From assembly GCA_002315565.1 (NCBI GenBank), contig DCHD01000009.1:1-49437 (forward strand): a stretch of 49,437 nt of DNA, given 5' to 3'. Shown here piece after piece: positions 15,730 to 24,748 of the stretch. The translations under genes were made by a program, and so were the position numbers. The DNA is from Solobacterium sp. UBA1761. Its GTDB lineage: Bacteria; Bacillota_I; Bacilli_A; Erysipelotrichales; Erysipelotrichaceae. The notes under the pieces were generated by a model that was given only the letters and a program-made list of their open reading frames with translations, was not told the origin of the DNA and did not search any database. Within the stretch, counting starts at the first letter, position 1; every line of letters begins with the position of its first letter.

Positions 15730-18112
15730 ATTCTTCTTCATTATCCGGTTTGAGAAGTACTTCTCTGGCCTTTGAACCATTGGCAGGACCAATGACGTTC
15801 TTTTCTTCAAGAGTATCAATCAGTCTTGCAGCACGGTTGTAGCCGATACCGAATCTTCTTTGTAACAGTGATGTTGAAGCTTTCTGACTTGTTTTGACAA
15901 AATCGACCACTTCATCATATAACGGATCAACTTCACTTGAATTCATTGTTCCAGCTGAAGCACCGGTATTAGAGTTATTGTTCATGATGGTGTAATAAGT
16001 ATCATCATAGTTAGGACTTGCCTGTTTCTTTACCCAGTCAGTAATCTTTACGATTTCATTATCCGTAACATAAACACCCTGCAGTCTTATAGGAGCAGGT
16101 TCTCCCTGAGGAGAATAAAGCATATCACCGCTTCCTAACAGTCTTTCAGCACCTACCTGATCAAGAATAGTTCTTGAGTCAATTGCTGTAGGCATTGAGA
16201 AAGCAATACGTGATGGAATATTGTTTTTGATTACACCATTGATGATATCGGTTGATGGACGCTGTGTAGCAACAATCAGATGAATACCACTGGCTCTTGC
16301 GAGCTGAGTGATACGCTGAATAGAACCGATAACCTCATTCTTGCTGGTAGCCATAAGATCAGCAAGTTCATCAATAACTACGATGATATAAGGCATCTTG
16401 GTCAGTTCTTCTTCACCATCTTCCAGATCCTCATTGTATGCTTCTACATAATTATTGTAGGTTTCAATATTCTTTGAGTTTGTACTTGCGAATTTCTCAT
16501 AACGCTGTTCCATGATCACAACCAGTTTTTCAAGCATCATGATAGCCATCTTGGTATCAGTGATAACCGGCCATAAAAGATGTGGAATATCGTGGTATGG
16601 CGTAAATTCGACCTTCTTAGGATCAATAAGTACCAGTTTAACAGCATCCGGATTTGACTTCATCAGGATTGATGTAATAATGGCGTTTTCACATACTGAT
16701 TTACCAGAACCTGTAGCACCGGCAATCAGAAGATGTGGCATCTTGGTAACATTGCAGAATACATTGTTTCCTAATAATCCCTTACCTAAGGCAAACGTAG
16801 TATTGAAGTCATTCTTACCGATTTCACTAACCAGTTCTCTCATTCTGACCGGCGTATTTTCAGCATTAGGTATTTCTATACCTACGGCATTTCTTCCGGA
16901 AATAGGTGCTTCAATACGGATATCCTTGGCAGCAAGTTCCATCTTGATGTTGTCCTGAATTGTCAGAATCTTGTTTACTTTAATGCTGGTATCAGGCTTT
17001 ATCTCAAACTTGGTAACAGATGGTCCGATATAGGTATTAAGCAGTGTCGCATTGATATCAAATGTCTTAAGTATTTCAATAAGTCTTCTGCCCTTTTCTT
17101 CTGCATTGAATTTATTGGCATTGGACTTTCTGGTATCGCTGTTCTTTTCAAGAAGTTCCATTGGCGGATACTTATAGATACCGTTTCTTCTGATGACCTT
17201 CTTGCCGATAACCTTTTTATCTTCGTTGATCAGTTCAAGTTTTTCTTCTTTTACTTCATTTTCATTTGTCTGTTTCTGAGGTCTTTCACCCAGATTTATG
17301 AAGTACGCAGAATTAGAAGACATATCAAGAGTTTCTTTTTTAGGCTCTTCTTTTTCATCTCTATGTGATTCTTCTTCATAGATCTTCGCCATTTCAAGTT
17401 CATGCTGACGGTTCATCTCTTCAGCAAGTCTTAGATTTTCTTCTTCTTTTTTCCTTGCTTCTTCTTCTTTTCTTAACTGTCTCTCTTTGACTTTTTCAGC
17501 CTTGATTCTTTCCTGTTCCTTAATTGCTTCAAGACGTTCTTTTTCTCTTTCTTCTTTTCTCAGTTTTCTTGCTTCTTTCTGACGATCAAAGACTTCCTTG
17601 TACCAGTCAAACGGAATAAGTAAGAATACACCGATAATCAGACCGATAACGGTGAATGTTATTGTCAGTTTTCTTTCAATTGCTGAAACAAGCAGAATAT
17701 ACAGTCCCGTTCCCAGAATTCCTGAACCGAATTCCTGAAGTTCACTCTTCCAGAATGAAAGTCCGCCTTCTTTAAGGTATTCAAGGAATAAAGACCATGT
17801 TACAACATCATTGTTGTAAAGAATTCCTGAAAGAATAATCATACCAAGTGTAAACATAAATACACCGATATAAAAAGTAAAATGAAATTTATGCTTAAAG
17901 CACTGTGCAAGTCCATATACAATCGAAATAATCAAAAGAATAGGATAAAACTTGCCAAAAAGAAAATTCAGAACATTATTGGAAATAATACCTACTGGAC
18001 CCTGCTTTGAAACGGCAACAATCAGAATAATTGCGCTCATTACAACCGAAATGATTGAACCGAGCAGTGTACCCTTTTCTTTTTTTATCTGTGCATTTGA
18101 TTTTCTACCCAT
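15728..18112 (-). CDS. ftsK: DNA translocase FtsK/SpoIIIE
   Basis: Membrane-anchored hexameric DNA pump that clears chromosome termini from the septum. 794 residues. Four to five transmembrane segments (about 20-170), a highly charged coiled-coil linker rich in E, K and R (about 176-260), then the motor with Walker A GATGSGKS (465-472) and Walker B IVVIDELADLM. A C-terminal gamma winged helix (LLQRRFGIGYNRAARLID) would read KOPS/SRS sites. I place the start at ATG 18112, with GGGAG 6-7 nt upstream, overlapping rnjB by 8 nt; a longer frame reads back into rnjB. The linker is short compared with E. coli FtsK. Confidence 0.95.
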   Translation of the reverse strand: MGRKSNAQIKKEKGTLLGSIISVVMSAIILIVAVSKQGPVGIISNNVLNFLFGKFYPILLIISIVYGLAQCFKHKFHFTFYIGVFMFTLGMIILSGILYNNDVVTWSLFLEYLKEGGLSFWKSELQEFGSGILGTGLYILLVSAIERKLTITFTVIGLIIGVFLLIPFDWYKEVFDRQKEARKLRKEEREKERLEAIKEQERIKAEKVKERQLRKEEEARKKEEENLRLAEEMNRQHELEMAKIYEEESHRDEKEEPKKETLDMSSNSAYFINLGERPQKQTNENEVKEEKLELINEDKKVIGKKVIRRNGIYKYPPMELLEKNSDTRKSNANKFNAEEKGRRLIEILKTFDINATLLNTYIGPSVTKFEIKPDTSIKVNKILTIQDNIKMELAAKDIRIEAPISGRNAVGIEIPNAENTPVRMRELVSEIGKNDFNTTFALGKGLLGNNVFCNVTKMPHLLIAGATGSGKSVCENAIITSILMKSNPDAVKLVLIDPKKVEFTPYHDIPHLLWPVITDTKMAIMMLEKLVVIMEQRYEKFASTNSKNIETYNNYVEAYNEDLEDGEEELTKMPYIIVVIDELADLMATSKNEVIGSIQRITQLARASGIHLIVATQRPSTDIINGVIKNNIPSRIAFSMPTAIDSRTILDQVGAERLLGSGDMLYSPQGEPAPIRLQGVYVTDNEIVKITDWVKKQASPNYDDTYYTIMNNNSNTGASAGTMNSSEVDPLYDEVVDFVKTSQKASTSLLQRRFGIGYNRAARLIDTLEEKNVIGPANGSKAREVLLKPDNEEE

Positions 18113-19778
18113 TGTTTTCTCCCAGATTAATTTCAACAATAGCAGGAAGAATCATTGGTCTTTTGCCTGTTTCTTTAAGCACATATCTTGACATTTCTTC
18201 TTTAGCCTCTAGACGTGCCTGCATATTTTCGAAACAGCCATCTTTTACCTGGTTGTTGATTGTATTGATGATGATATTGCCGATTTCCGCAAGTATATGG
18301 TCAGCATCCTTAAGATAGATAACACCACGTGACTGAACATCTGGTCCACCTATTACTTCTTTTGTCTGATAATCAAGCACAACGCCAACTACGATAACGC
18401 CATCAGTAGACAGCGCTTCTCTGTCTTTAAGTACCATAGATGCCACGTTTGTGGAATTCGAGCAGTCAATCGGTGTTTCTTCAAGTTCAATAAGGTCTCT
18501 TGTTGAAACAAGACGTCCATTCTCAAATGTCGCAAACTGACCATTGTCAAGGATGACAATCTTATCAGGAGTAAGACCCATATCAATAGCAATATCCGCA
18601 TTGTTTACCAGTGCAGCATATTCACCACTTACCGGAATATAGTATTTAGGTTTAATGAATGAAAGCATCATTTTGATGTCTTCAATTGACGCATGGATTG
18701 AAAGAACATCTCTGGCTGAAAGTTTAACAACCTTTACGCCGTCCTTATAGAGGTCATTCTCCATGCTGCTGGCATCTTTTTCACATCCAGGCACAACTGG
18801 AGAACCAATAATTACAGTATCTGTTTTTCTCAGTTCAACAAGAATATCTTCTCCGATTGCAATCTTACTTGTAAGCTTGAAGACATTTGATCCGCTTCCT
18901 GAAATAACAATGATGACATCATCCATGTCATTACTGAACTGTTCTTTACTGATTATTACGCCTTTTGGAACCTTATAATAATCAAGTTCTTCAAGGTGCT
19001 TAAGCAGTCTGATATGGTCCTGATCATAGAAGAAAACTTTACGGTTACACTGAGCTGCAACATTCAGTATTTCAATAATACGGAAAAGATTCTGCTTGTA
19101 AAGAGTAATGATACATCTTCCTTCAAGTGATTCAAAACCACGTTCAAGAAGTTCTGTAATTCTGTGTTTTGGAGCTGTATAGCCGTTTCTTGATGAACCG
19201 CCTGATTCAGCCAATAAAGCAAGAACCGGTTTTTTACCTATTTCAGTCAGAGCATCTATATCAGTAGTGAACACACTGTTCTTATATCCACAGTCAATAA
19301 TAAAGTCACTGGTATAGACAATCTGTCCCATATCGGTTTCAAACACAAAACCGACACCATCAGGAATTGACTGCATCTGAGCGAATGAATGAATAATATG
19401 ACCATTCACATTGATTGTATCGTTTCTTTTTATTACATTGATATATTTCTTGATTCCATGTCTTGTAAATTCATCATTGATGATTCTGGCAGTCAAAGCT
19501 GTCGTATAGATTGGCACATCAATTTCTTTTACAAGATGTATAACTGCCATCATCACATCATCATGACCATGAGAAATGAAAACACCTTTAACTCGATCTT
19601 TATTTTCAATAAGGTATCTGAAATCGGGAATTATATATTCAACACCAAGCTGTTCTGATTCACTTGGATATTTTAAACCTGCTTCAATAACAAAAATATC
19701 GTCATCGATTTCGACAAGGTACATATTCTTACCGTTTTCGTCGAGACCGCCTAAAGCCATTAAGCGAACTTTCTGCAT
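18105..19778 (-). CDS. rnjB: RNase J2-like metallo-beta-lactamase/beta-CASP protein, degenerate active site
   Basis: 557 residues with the RNase J fold, but the metal site is eroded. The HxHxDH motif reads H70-G-H-D-D-V75, Gln136 stands where HSIPD has His (MQSIPDG), GDFK is SDFI (158-160), and PVHGEY is PVSGEY (S384); H362 remains. The upstream position relative to ftsK matches Bacillus rnjB (ymfA), whose product RNase J2 is a poorly active partner of RNase J1. A structural or regulatory subunit role is therefore likely; a catalytic RNase J1 should lie elsewhere. It has a strong AGGAGG site and its own extended -10 promoter that overlaps the miaB stop. Confidence 0.85.
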   Translation of the reverse strand: MQKVRLMALGGLDENGKNMYLVEIDDDIFVIEAGLKYPSESEQLGVEYIIPDFRYLIENKDRVKGVFISHGHDDVMMAVIHLVKEIDVPIYTTALTARIINDEFTRHGIKKYINVIKRNDTINVNGHIIHSFAQMQSIPDGVGFVFETDMGQIVYTSDFIIDCGYKNSVFTTDIDALTEIGKKPVLALLAESGGSSRNGYTAPKHRITELLERGFESLEGRCIITLYKQNLFRIIEILNVAAQCNRKVFFYDQDHIRLLKHLEELDYYKVPKGVIISKEQFSNDMDDVIIVISGSGSNVFKLTSKIAIGEDILVELRKTDTVIIGSPVVPGCEKDASSMENDLYKDGVKVVKLSARDVLSIHASIEDIKMMLSFIKPKYYIPVSGEYAALVNNADIAIDMGLTPDKIVILDNGQFATFENGRLVSTRDLIELEETPIDCSNSTNVASMVLKDREALSTDGVIVVGVVLDYQTKEVIGGPDVQSRGVIYLKDADHILAEIGNIIINTINNQVKDGCFENMQARLEAKEEMSRYVLKETGKRPMILPAIVEINLGENNG

Positions 19779-19808
19779 CGATTATATTCCTCCTAAAAAA
19801 CCTACTAA

Positions 19809-19817
19809 ATTATAGCA
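19809..19817 (-). promoter_or_regulatory. Extended -10 promoter of rnjB
   Basis: TGCTATAAT on the minus strand. The TAA of the hexamer is also the miaB stop codon. The leader of about 24 nt carries TTAGGAGGA. Confidence 0.6.
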
Positions 19818-21240
19818 TATATCCGTTCAGTGAAAAAGACATGCACGATGTGATCTTGACCTTTACAATATCACCGATAGCAACATTTTCACCTGTAAAA
19901 TTAACCAGTTTATTTTCTGGTGTATATCCGGAATATGTCTTGTCATTCTTCTTGGATTTTCCATCCACAAGTACTTCAACAACCTGATCCATAAACTTCT
20001 GGTTGTTCATATTGGCGTATTCGCCAATCTTCTTATTAAGTATCTGCAGTCTTTCTTCTTTTAAAGACTGAGGTATTGAATCAGGCATAACAGCAGCTGG
20101 TGTGCCTTCACGTTTTGAGTAGACAAAAGTAAACGCATTGTCATATTTGCAGTAATCAACCATCTTTAATGTATCGTTGAAATCTTCATCGGACTCATTC
20201 GGGAAGCCGACAATGATGTCGGTGGTAATCGCGTAGTTAGGAAGTTCTTTTCTGATCAGGTCAACAAGATTCCTGTACTGTTCAGCAGTATATCTTCTGT
20301 TCATCTTATGCAGGATGTGATCACTTCCTGACTGTAAAGGAAGGTGCAGATAAGGCATGATGTTGGCATTGTCTTTCATTGCCTTGATCATGGTTTCATC
20401 AAAGTCCCATGGATGGCTGGTTACAAAACGGACTCTTTCAATGCCCACTTTAGCAACTCTGTCCAAAAGTTCACCAAAGCCATAATCAGTTTTAAGATCT
20501 TTACCGTACGCATTTACATTCTGACCTAAAAGACAGATTTCTTTAAAACCTTTATTCTTTAAGTCAGTAACTTCATTAAGGATATCTTCCATGCTTCTTG
20601 AACGCTCTGTGCCTCTTGTATATGGAACAATACAGTAAGTACAGAACTTGTCACAGCCATACATGATGTTTACCCAGGCTTTGTGATTTACAAATCTTGT
20701 TGCAGGCACATCTTCAACAATCTCACCAAGTTTAGAAAATACTTCAAAAATACGCTGATGTGATTCAGTTGCATCTTTAATCAGTTTTGGCAGATTGGCA
20801 ATATTATGGGTACCGAACACAACATCAACCTGGTGATACTTTTCCATGATTATTTTGACTGCTTCTTCTTCCTGAGCCATACAGCCACCGATTCCGATAA
20901 TCATGTCAGGCTTGTTCTTTTTAAGTTTTTTCAGATCACCTATTTCACCAAGAACCTTTTCTTCGGCATTCTGTCTGACGGCGCAGGTGTTGATGATGAT
21001 AACATCAGCCTTCTCTTTTTCTTCAGTTGGCTTATAAGACATAGCTTCAAGTAATCCGGCCATTGATTCTGAATCACGCTGATTAGCCTGGCAGCCATGA
21101 GTGATAATCAGATAGTATTTACCTTCACCAAGTTTACTTAATGTATCATCCATCTTAAAAACGGATGTTGGAATATCTTTTTTGACTTCTCTTTTTCTCG
21201 CCTCGTTAAGACAAGGCATTTCAATAATTTTCTTCTTCAT
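19810..21240 (-). CDS. miaB: tRNA-2-methylthio-N6-dimethylallyladenosine synthase MiaB
   Basis: Radical SAM methylthiotransferase that converts i6A37 to ms2i6A37 in tRNA. Cluster-binding cysteines of the N-terminal domain are C50 (THGCQANQRDSE), C86 (NTCAVRQ) and C120 (GGCMAQEE). The radical SAM cluster cysteines are C196, C200 and C203 (GCDKFCTYCIVPYTRG). A C-terminal TRAM domain is present. 476 residues. No Shine-Dalgarno; TAAAAT lies 8 nt before the ATG, just after the ferredoxin terminator. The neighbouring ferredoxin could supply electrons to this enzyme, but that is only inferred from position. Confidence 0.95.
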   Translation of the reverse strand: MKKKIIEMPCLNEARKREVKKDIPTSVFKMDDTLSKLGEGKYYLIITHGCQANQRDSESMAGLLEAMSYKPTEEKEKADVIIINTCAVRQNAEEKVLGEIGDLKKLKKNKPDMIIGIGGCMAQEEEAVKIIMEKYHQVDVVFGTHNIANLPKLIKDATESHQRIFEVFSKLGEIVEDVPATRFVNHKAWVNIMYGCDKFCTYCIVPYTRGTERSRSMEDILNEVTDLKNKGFKEICLLGQNVNAYGKDLKTDYGFGELLDRVAKVGIERVRFVTSHPWDFDETMIKAMKDNANIMPYLHLPLQSGSDHILHKMNRRYTAEQYRNLVDLIRKELPNYAITTDIIVGFPNESDEDFNDTLKMVDYCKYDNAFTFVYSKREGTPAAVMPDSIPQSLKEERLQILNKKIGEYANMNNQKFMDQVVEVLVDGKSKKNDKTYSGYTPENKLVNFTGENVAIGDIVKVKITSCMSFSLNGYML

Positions 21241-21248
21241 ACTTATTT

Positions 21249-21254
21249 ATTTTA
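21249..21254 (-). promoter_or_regulatory. Predicted -10 element of miaB
   Basis: TAAAAT with an 8-nt gap (AAATAAGT) to ATG 21240 and no ribosome site. It lies just behind the ferredoxin terminator. Confidence 0.4.
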
Positions 21255-21255
21255 C

Positions 21256-21283
21256 ATTAAAAAAACCGGGTTATACCCGGTTT
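21256..21283 (-). terminator. Intrinsic terminator of the ferredoxin gene
   Basis: GC-rich stem AAACCGGG / CCCGGTTT with a short TATAA loop followed by a T run on the minus strand. Confidence 0.9.
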
Positions 21284-21290
21284 CCTTATA

Positions 21291-21464
21291 TTATTGAGAG
21301 ATTGCTCCAACAGGGCAAGTACCAACACAAGCACCACAATCGATACAAGTGTCACCATTGCATTCTGCTTTGCCGTCACCATTCAGATTGATTGACTCAG
21401 TTGGACAAACACCTGAACATGCACCACAACCTAGACAAGCGTCCTGATCTACTTTAACTGGCAT
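21291..21464 (-). CDS. 2[4Fe-4S] ferredoxin
   Basis: Small electron carrier of 57 residues. Two classic cluster motifs are seen: C10-x2-C13-x2-C16-x3-C20-P and C40-x2-C43-x2-C46-x3-C50-P, with one extra cysteine (C35). The two halves are internal repeats, as usual for clostridial-type ferredoxins. A strong AAGGAGGA site precedes ATG 21464. It is monocistronic, with an extended -10 promoter upstream and a strong terminator downstream, which suggests high expression. Confidence 0.93.
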   Translation of the reverse strand: MPVKVDQDACLGCGACSGVCPTESINLNGDGKAECNGDTCIDCGACVGTCPVGAISQ

Positions 21465-21488
21465 GATAATCCTCCTTATTACTCTTAA

Positions 21489-21497
21489 ATTATAACA
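21489..21497 (-). promoter_or_regulatory. Extended -10 promoter of the ferredoxin gene
   Basis: TGTTATAAT on the minus strand just past the aspS stop, with a leader of about 18 nt that carries AAGGAGGA. Confidence 0.6.
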
Positions 21498-21499
21498 AA

Positions 21500-23245
21500 T
21501 TAATCCTGCTTTACAATATCAATGCCCAAGAAGTCCAGCTGATCCTGGTCAACTGTATTTGGAGCATCTGACATCAGACAGTAAGCTGTAGCAGTCTTAG
21601 GGAATGCAACAACTTCCTTGATGTTGTCGGTACCGGTAAGAATCATGATAAGTCTTTCAAGTCCAATACCTACACCACAATGAGGTGGAGCACCATATTT
21701 GAAAGCATCAATGAAGAAACCGAATTTAGCCTTAGCCTTTTCAGGAGTAAGACCTAAAGCAGAGAATACTTTAGCCTGCATTTCAGAATTGTGAATTCTT
21801 ACTGAACCTGATAACAGTTCATAACCGTTTAATACCAGGTCATAAGCTCTTGAGTAACAGTTTGCCTGATCGGTAGTAAGCTTATCGATATCACAGTCTC
21901 TTGGAGCAGTGAATGGATGATGTGCACTTACCCATCTGTCTTCTTCTTCAGAATATTCATACATTGGGAATTCAGTAATCCAGCAGAAAGCAAATTTGTT
22001 CTTGTCGATTAAGCCAAGCTCTTCTCCCATCTTCTTTCTTACAGCACCAAGTGCAACTTCAGCAATTGCTTTCTTATCGGCAATCATCATTACAACATCG
22101 CCGTTTTCCATCTTGAGATAATCTCTTAAAGCCTCTTTTTCGCCCTGTTCAAGTGCATTGTTTACTGAACCTGTAAATTCGTTGTTGTCATATTTAAGGT
22201 ATGCAAGAGCCTTAGCTTTATAGACTTTAACGAATTCATTCAGTTCATCAAATTTCTTTCTTGATAGATTTGCTGCAGCATTCTTGAATACAAGGGCCTT
22301 GATTATTCCACCCTCAGCAACACAGTTTTTGAATACAGCAAAGTTAGATTCCTTGAAAAGGTCAGTAACATTTACCATTTCGTTACCGAAACGGATATCA
22401 GGTTTATCTGAACCGTATTTATCCATCGCATCAACATATTTGATTCTTGGGAATGTTAGATCAGTAATGCCCTTAACTTCTTTAAAGATAGCCTTCATTA
22501 CCTTTTCAACTTCTGACCAGATATCCTCTTCAGTTGCGAATGACATTTCCATATCAATCTGAGTGAATTCAGGCTGTCTATCAGCTCTTAAGTCTTCATC
22601 ACGGAAACATCTGGCAATCTGGAAATATCTGTCCATACCGCCAATCATAAGTAACTGTTTATAAATCTGTGGAGACTGAGGCAGAGCATAGAACTTGCCT
22701 TTATATAATCTTGAAGGAACAAGATAATCTCTAGCACCTTCTGGAGTAGATTTAGAAAGAATTGGTGTTTCTACTTCAACGAAATTGTCTTCATGAAGAA
22801 TATTTCTGACAATCATTGTAACCTTGTCTCTTACCAGAAGCTTTTCCTTGATCGGATTTCTTCTGATATCGAGATATCTGTACTTAAGTCTAAGCTCTTC
22901 AAGTGCATCAGTTTCATCAGCAATAATCATTGGTGTAGTTTCACTTGTTGAAAGAATTTCTACATCACTTGCGATAACTTCAATTTCACCGGTTGCCAGT
23001 TTGTCGTTGGCATTTTCTTTTACGGCTACTTTACCTGTTACTTTGATTACATATTCATTTCTGACATCTTTTACTTTTTCTGAGTTGTTCTCGTCAAATG
23101 TAATCTGAGTAATTCCATAACGGTCTCTTAAATCAATAAAAACGATAGAACCAAGATTTCTTCTTTTGCTTACCCAGCCACACAAAGTAACTGTCTTGCC
23201 TTCATCAGTTTTTCTTAACTCACCACATGTATGATCTCTGTACAT
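21500..23245 (-). CDS. aspS: Aspartyl-tRNA synthetase
   Basis: Class II synthetase of bacterial type, 581 residues. An N-terminal OB-fold anticodon-binding domain (VTLCGWVSKRRNLGSIVFIDLRDRYG), the catalytic core with motif 2 (FRDEDLRADRQPEFTQID), the GAD insertion domain in the middle, and motif 3 (GIGLERLIMILTG). GGAGGAAGAAT precedes ATG 23245, right after the hisS stop. Second gene of the T-box-controlled hisS-aspS operon. Confidence 0.97.
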   Translation of the reverse strand: MYRDHTCGELRKTDEGKTVTLCGWVSKRRNLGSIVFIDLRDRYGITQITFDENNSEKVKDVRNEYVIKVTGKVAVKENANDKLATGEIEVIASDVEILSTSETTPMIIADETDALEELRLKYRYLDIRRNPIKEKLLVRDKVTMIVRNILHEDNFVEVETPILSKSTPEGARDYLVPSRLYKGKFYALPQSPQIYKQLLMIGGMDRYFQIARCFRDEDLRADRQPEFTQIDMEMSFATEEDIWSEVEKVMKAIFKEVKGITDLTFPRIKYVDAMDKYGSDKPDIRFGNEMVNVTDLFKESNFAVFKNCVAEGGIIKALVFKNAAANLSRKKFDELNEFVKVYKAKALAYLKYDNNEFTGSVNNALEQGEKEALRDYLKMENGDVVMMIADKKAIAEVALGAVRKKMGEELGLIDKNKFAFCWITEFPMYEYSEEEDRWVSAHHPFTAPRDCDIDKLTTDQANCYSRAYDLVLNGYELLSGSVRIHNSEMQAKVFSALGLTPEKAKAKFGFFIDAFKYGAPPHCGVGIGLERLIMILTGTDNIKEVVAFPKTATAYCLMSDAPNTVDQDQLDFLGIDIVKQD

Positions 23246-23246
23246 A

Positions 23247-24509
23247 TTATTCTTCCTCCATTAAACTGTCCATTTTATCAATCAGTTTTTCATATGCCAC
23301 ATTGTACTGTTCTCTAGTGGCATTGTTTTTTAATGTAACCTTATTTTCTTTTACTTCATCTTCACCGATGATTATCGTAAACTTGGCATTTCTTCTGTCA
23401 ACTGATTTGAACTGCGATTTCATAGACCTTGGATAGAAATTCATCTCACAGCTGTATGAATTGTTTCTTAACAGTTCACTTACTTTTAATGCAAATTCAC
23501 TTCCTTCGGTCATATCAATCACATAAGAGTCAACTTCATTCTTATATTCATCGAAGATACCTTCTGCTTCAGCCAATATAATAAGTCTTTCAACACCGAT
23601 CGCAAAACCGATACCGGAAAGTTCAGGTCCACCCATTTCCTTTACCAGATTGTCGTATCTGCCACCACCGAAGATCGTTGACTGTGAACCTGATTCTTCT
23701 CTTGTTGAGATTACTTCAAATACTGTATCAGTATAGTAATCAAGTCCTCTTACCAGCTTGTCATCGATGATGTATGGAATCTCTAACGCATCAAGATAAG
23801 AAAGCACTTTATCGAAATACTCTTTTGACTCTGGTGTCAGGTCCATCTTTGGTGCATTCTTTATGCATTCAAGTTCATGGTCAAACTTGCAGTCAAGAAT
23901 ACGTAATGGATTTTTATCAAGCCTGTTTTGGCAATCAGGACATAACTGATCTTTATATTGAGCAAAATAATCCTGCAGTTTCTTCTTGTAGGCAAGTCTT
24001 GACGCATTGTCACCAAGTGTATTTACACAGACCTTTATATTTTCAATACCCAGTGTCTTTACATAGAAATAACCAAGCGCAATAACTTCAGCATCAATAA
24101 GCGGTGATTTATCTCCTACACATTCAACACCCATCTGAGTAAACTGACGCTGTCTGCCCTTCTGAGGACGTTCGTGTCTGAACATCTCTTCAACATAGGC
24201 AATCTTAAGTGGCAGTTCTTCACTGGCATAGAGTTTGTGCTCAACAACTGATCTGATGGCACCAGCAGTACCTTCTGGTCTTAGTGTGAAAGAGTCTTTG
24301 CCGTTTGGTGAGAATGAATACATCTCCTTTGTAACCATGTCAGATGTATCGTTTTCTTTTGAGAATACACCGGTATATTCAAATACCGGAGTCTTTATTT
24401 CTTTATAGCCATAAAGATCCAGAAAATGTCTGAAAAGAAGTTCAACTCTTTCAAACTTCTTCATATCTTCGGCCAATAAATCATATGTTCCTTTTACTGT
24501 CTGATACAT
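23247..24509 (-). CDS. hisS: Histidyl-tRNA synthetase
   Basis: Class II synthetase, 420 residues. Motif 1 region GTYDLLAEDMKKFERVE, motif 2 EMFRHERPQKGRQRQFTQMGVE, histidine signature LVRGLDYYTDTVFEV, motif 3 GIGFAIGVERLIIL, and a C-terminal anticodon-binding domain. GGGGGAGGAT precedes the ATG. A T-box leader upstream couples expression to uncharged tRNA. Confidence 0.97.
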   Translation of the reverse strand: MYQTVKGTYDLLAEDMKKFERVELLFRHFLDLYGYKEIKTPVFEYTGVFSKENDTSDMVTKEMYSFSPNGKDSFTLRPEGTAGAIRSVVEHKLYASEELPLKIAYVEEMFRHERPQKGRQRQFTQMGVECVGDKSPLIDAEVIALGYFYVKTLGIENIKVCVNTLGDNASRLAYKKKLQDYFAQYKDQLCPDCQNRLDKNPLRILDCKFDHELECIKNAPKMDLTPESKEYFDKVLSYLDALEIPYIIDDKLVRGLDYYTDTVFEVISTREESGSQSTIFGGGRYDNLVKEMGGPELSGIGFAIGVERLIILAEAEGIFDEYKNEVDSYVIDMTEGSEFALKVSELLRNNSYSCEMNFYPRSMKSQFKSVDRRNAKFTIIIGEDEVKENKVTLKNNATREQYNVAYEKLIDKMDSLMEEE

Positions 24510-24530
24510 ATATCCTCCCCCTAAAAATAA

Positions 24531-24713
24531 AAGGCAGTACTAAGGGCGCAAATGCGCGGTACCACCTTAACTTATTACTTTTCTCTTAACGCGAGTACAC
24601 GGCTTAACTTTGCATTAAGCAATCAAAGAAGTGTCCCTTGAAACGTCATTACTGATTTGCACCGACCATCAGTTCTCTTGAGAATGAATGTCTCAATTCT
24701 TTTCTTTATCGAC
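24531..24713 (-). promoter_or_regulatory. T-box leader of hisS-aspS with overlapping Asp/His specifier
   Basis: The minus strand carries the canonical AAGGTGGTACCGCG T-box. GGTGGTAC can pair with GTACTGCC (with wobbles) to form the terminator stem, capped by a GCGC-ATTT-GCGC hairpin and followed by TTTTATTTT. The base of Stem I is AAAGAA with TTCTTT; next to it the loop holds GACAC (24631-24635), which contains both GAC (Asp) and CAC (His). Known role: uncharged cognate tRNA stabilises the antiterminator. Confidence 0.88.
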
Positions 24714-24719
24714 AAAATA

Positions 24720-24748
24720 ATTCTATAACTATTTGATTGCTCTTTCAA
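24720..24748 (-). promoter_or_regulatory. Promoter of the hisS-aspS T-box operon
   Basis: TTGAAA (24743-24748), 17 nt, TAGAAT (24720-24725), one mismatch in each hexamer. It overlaps the last codons of relA. Confidence 0.65.
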
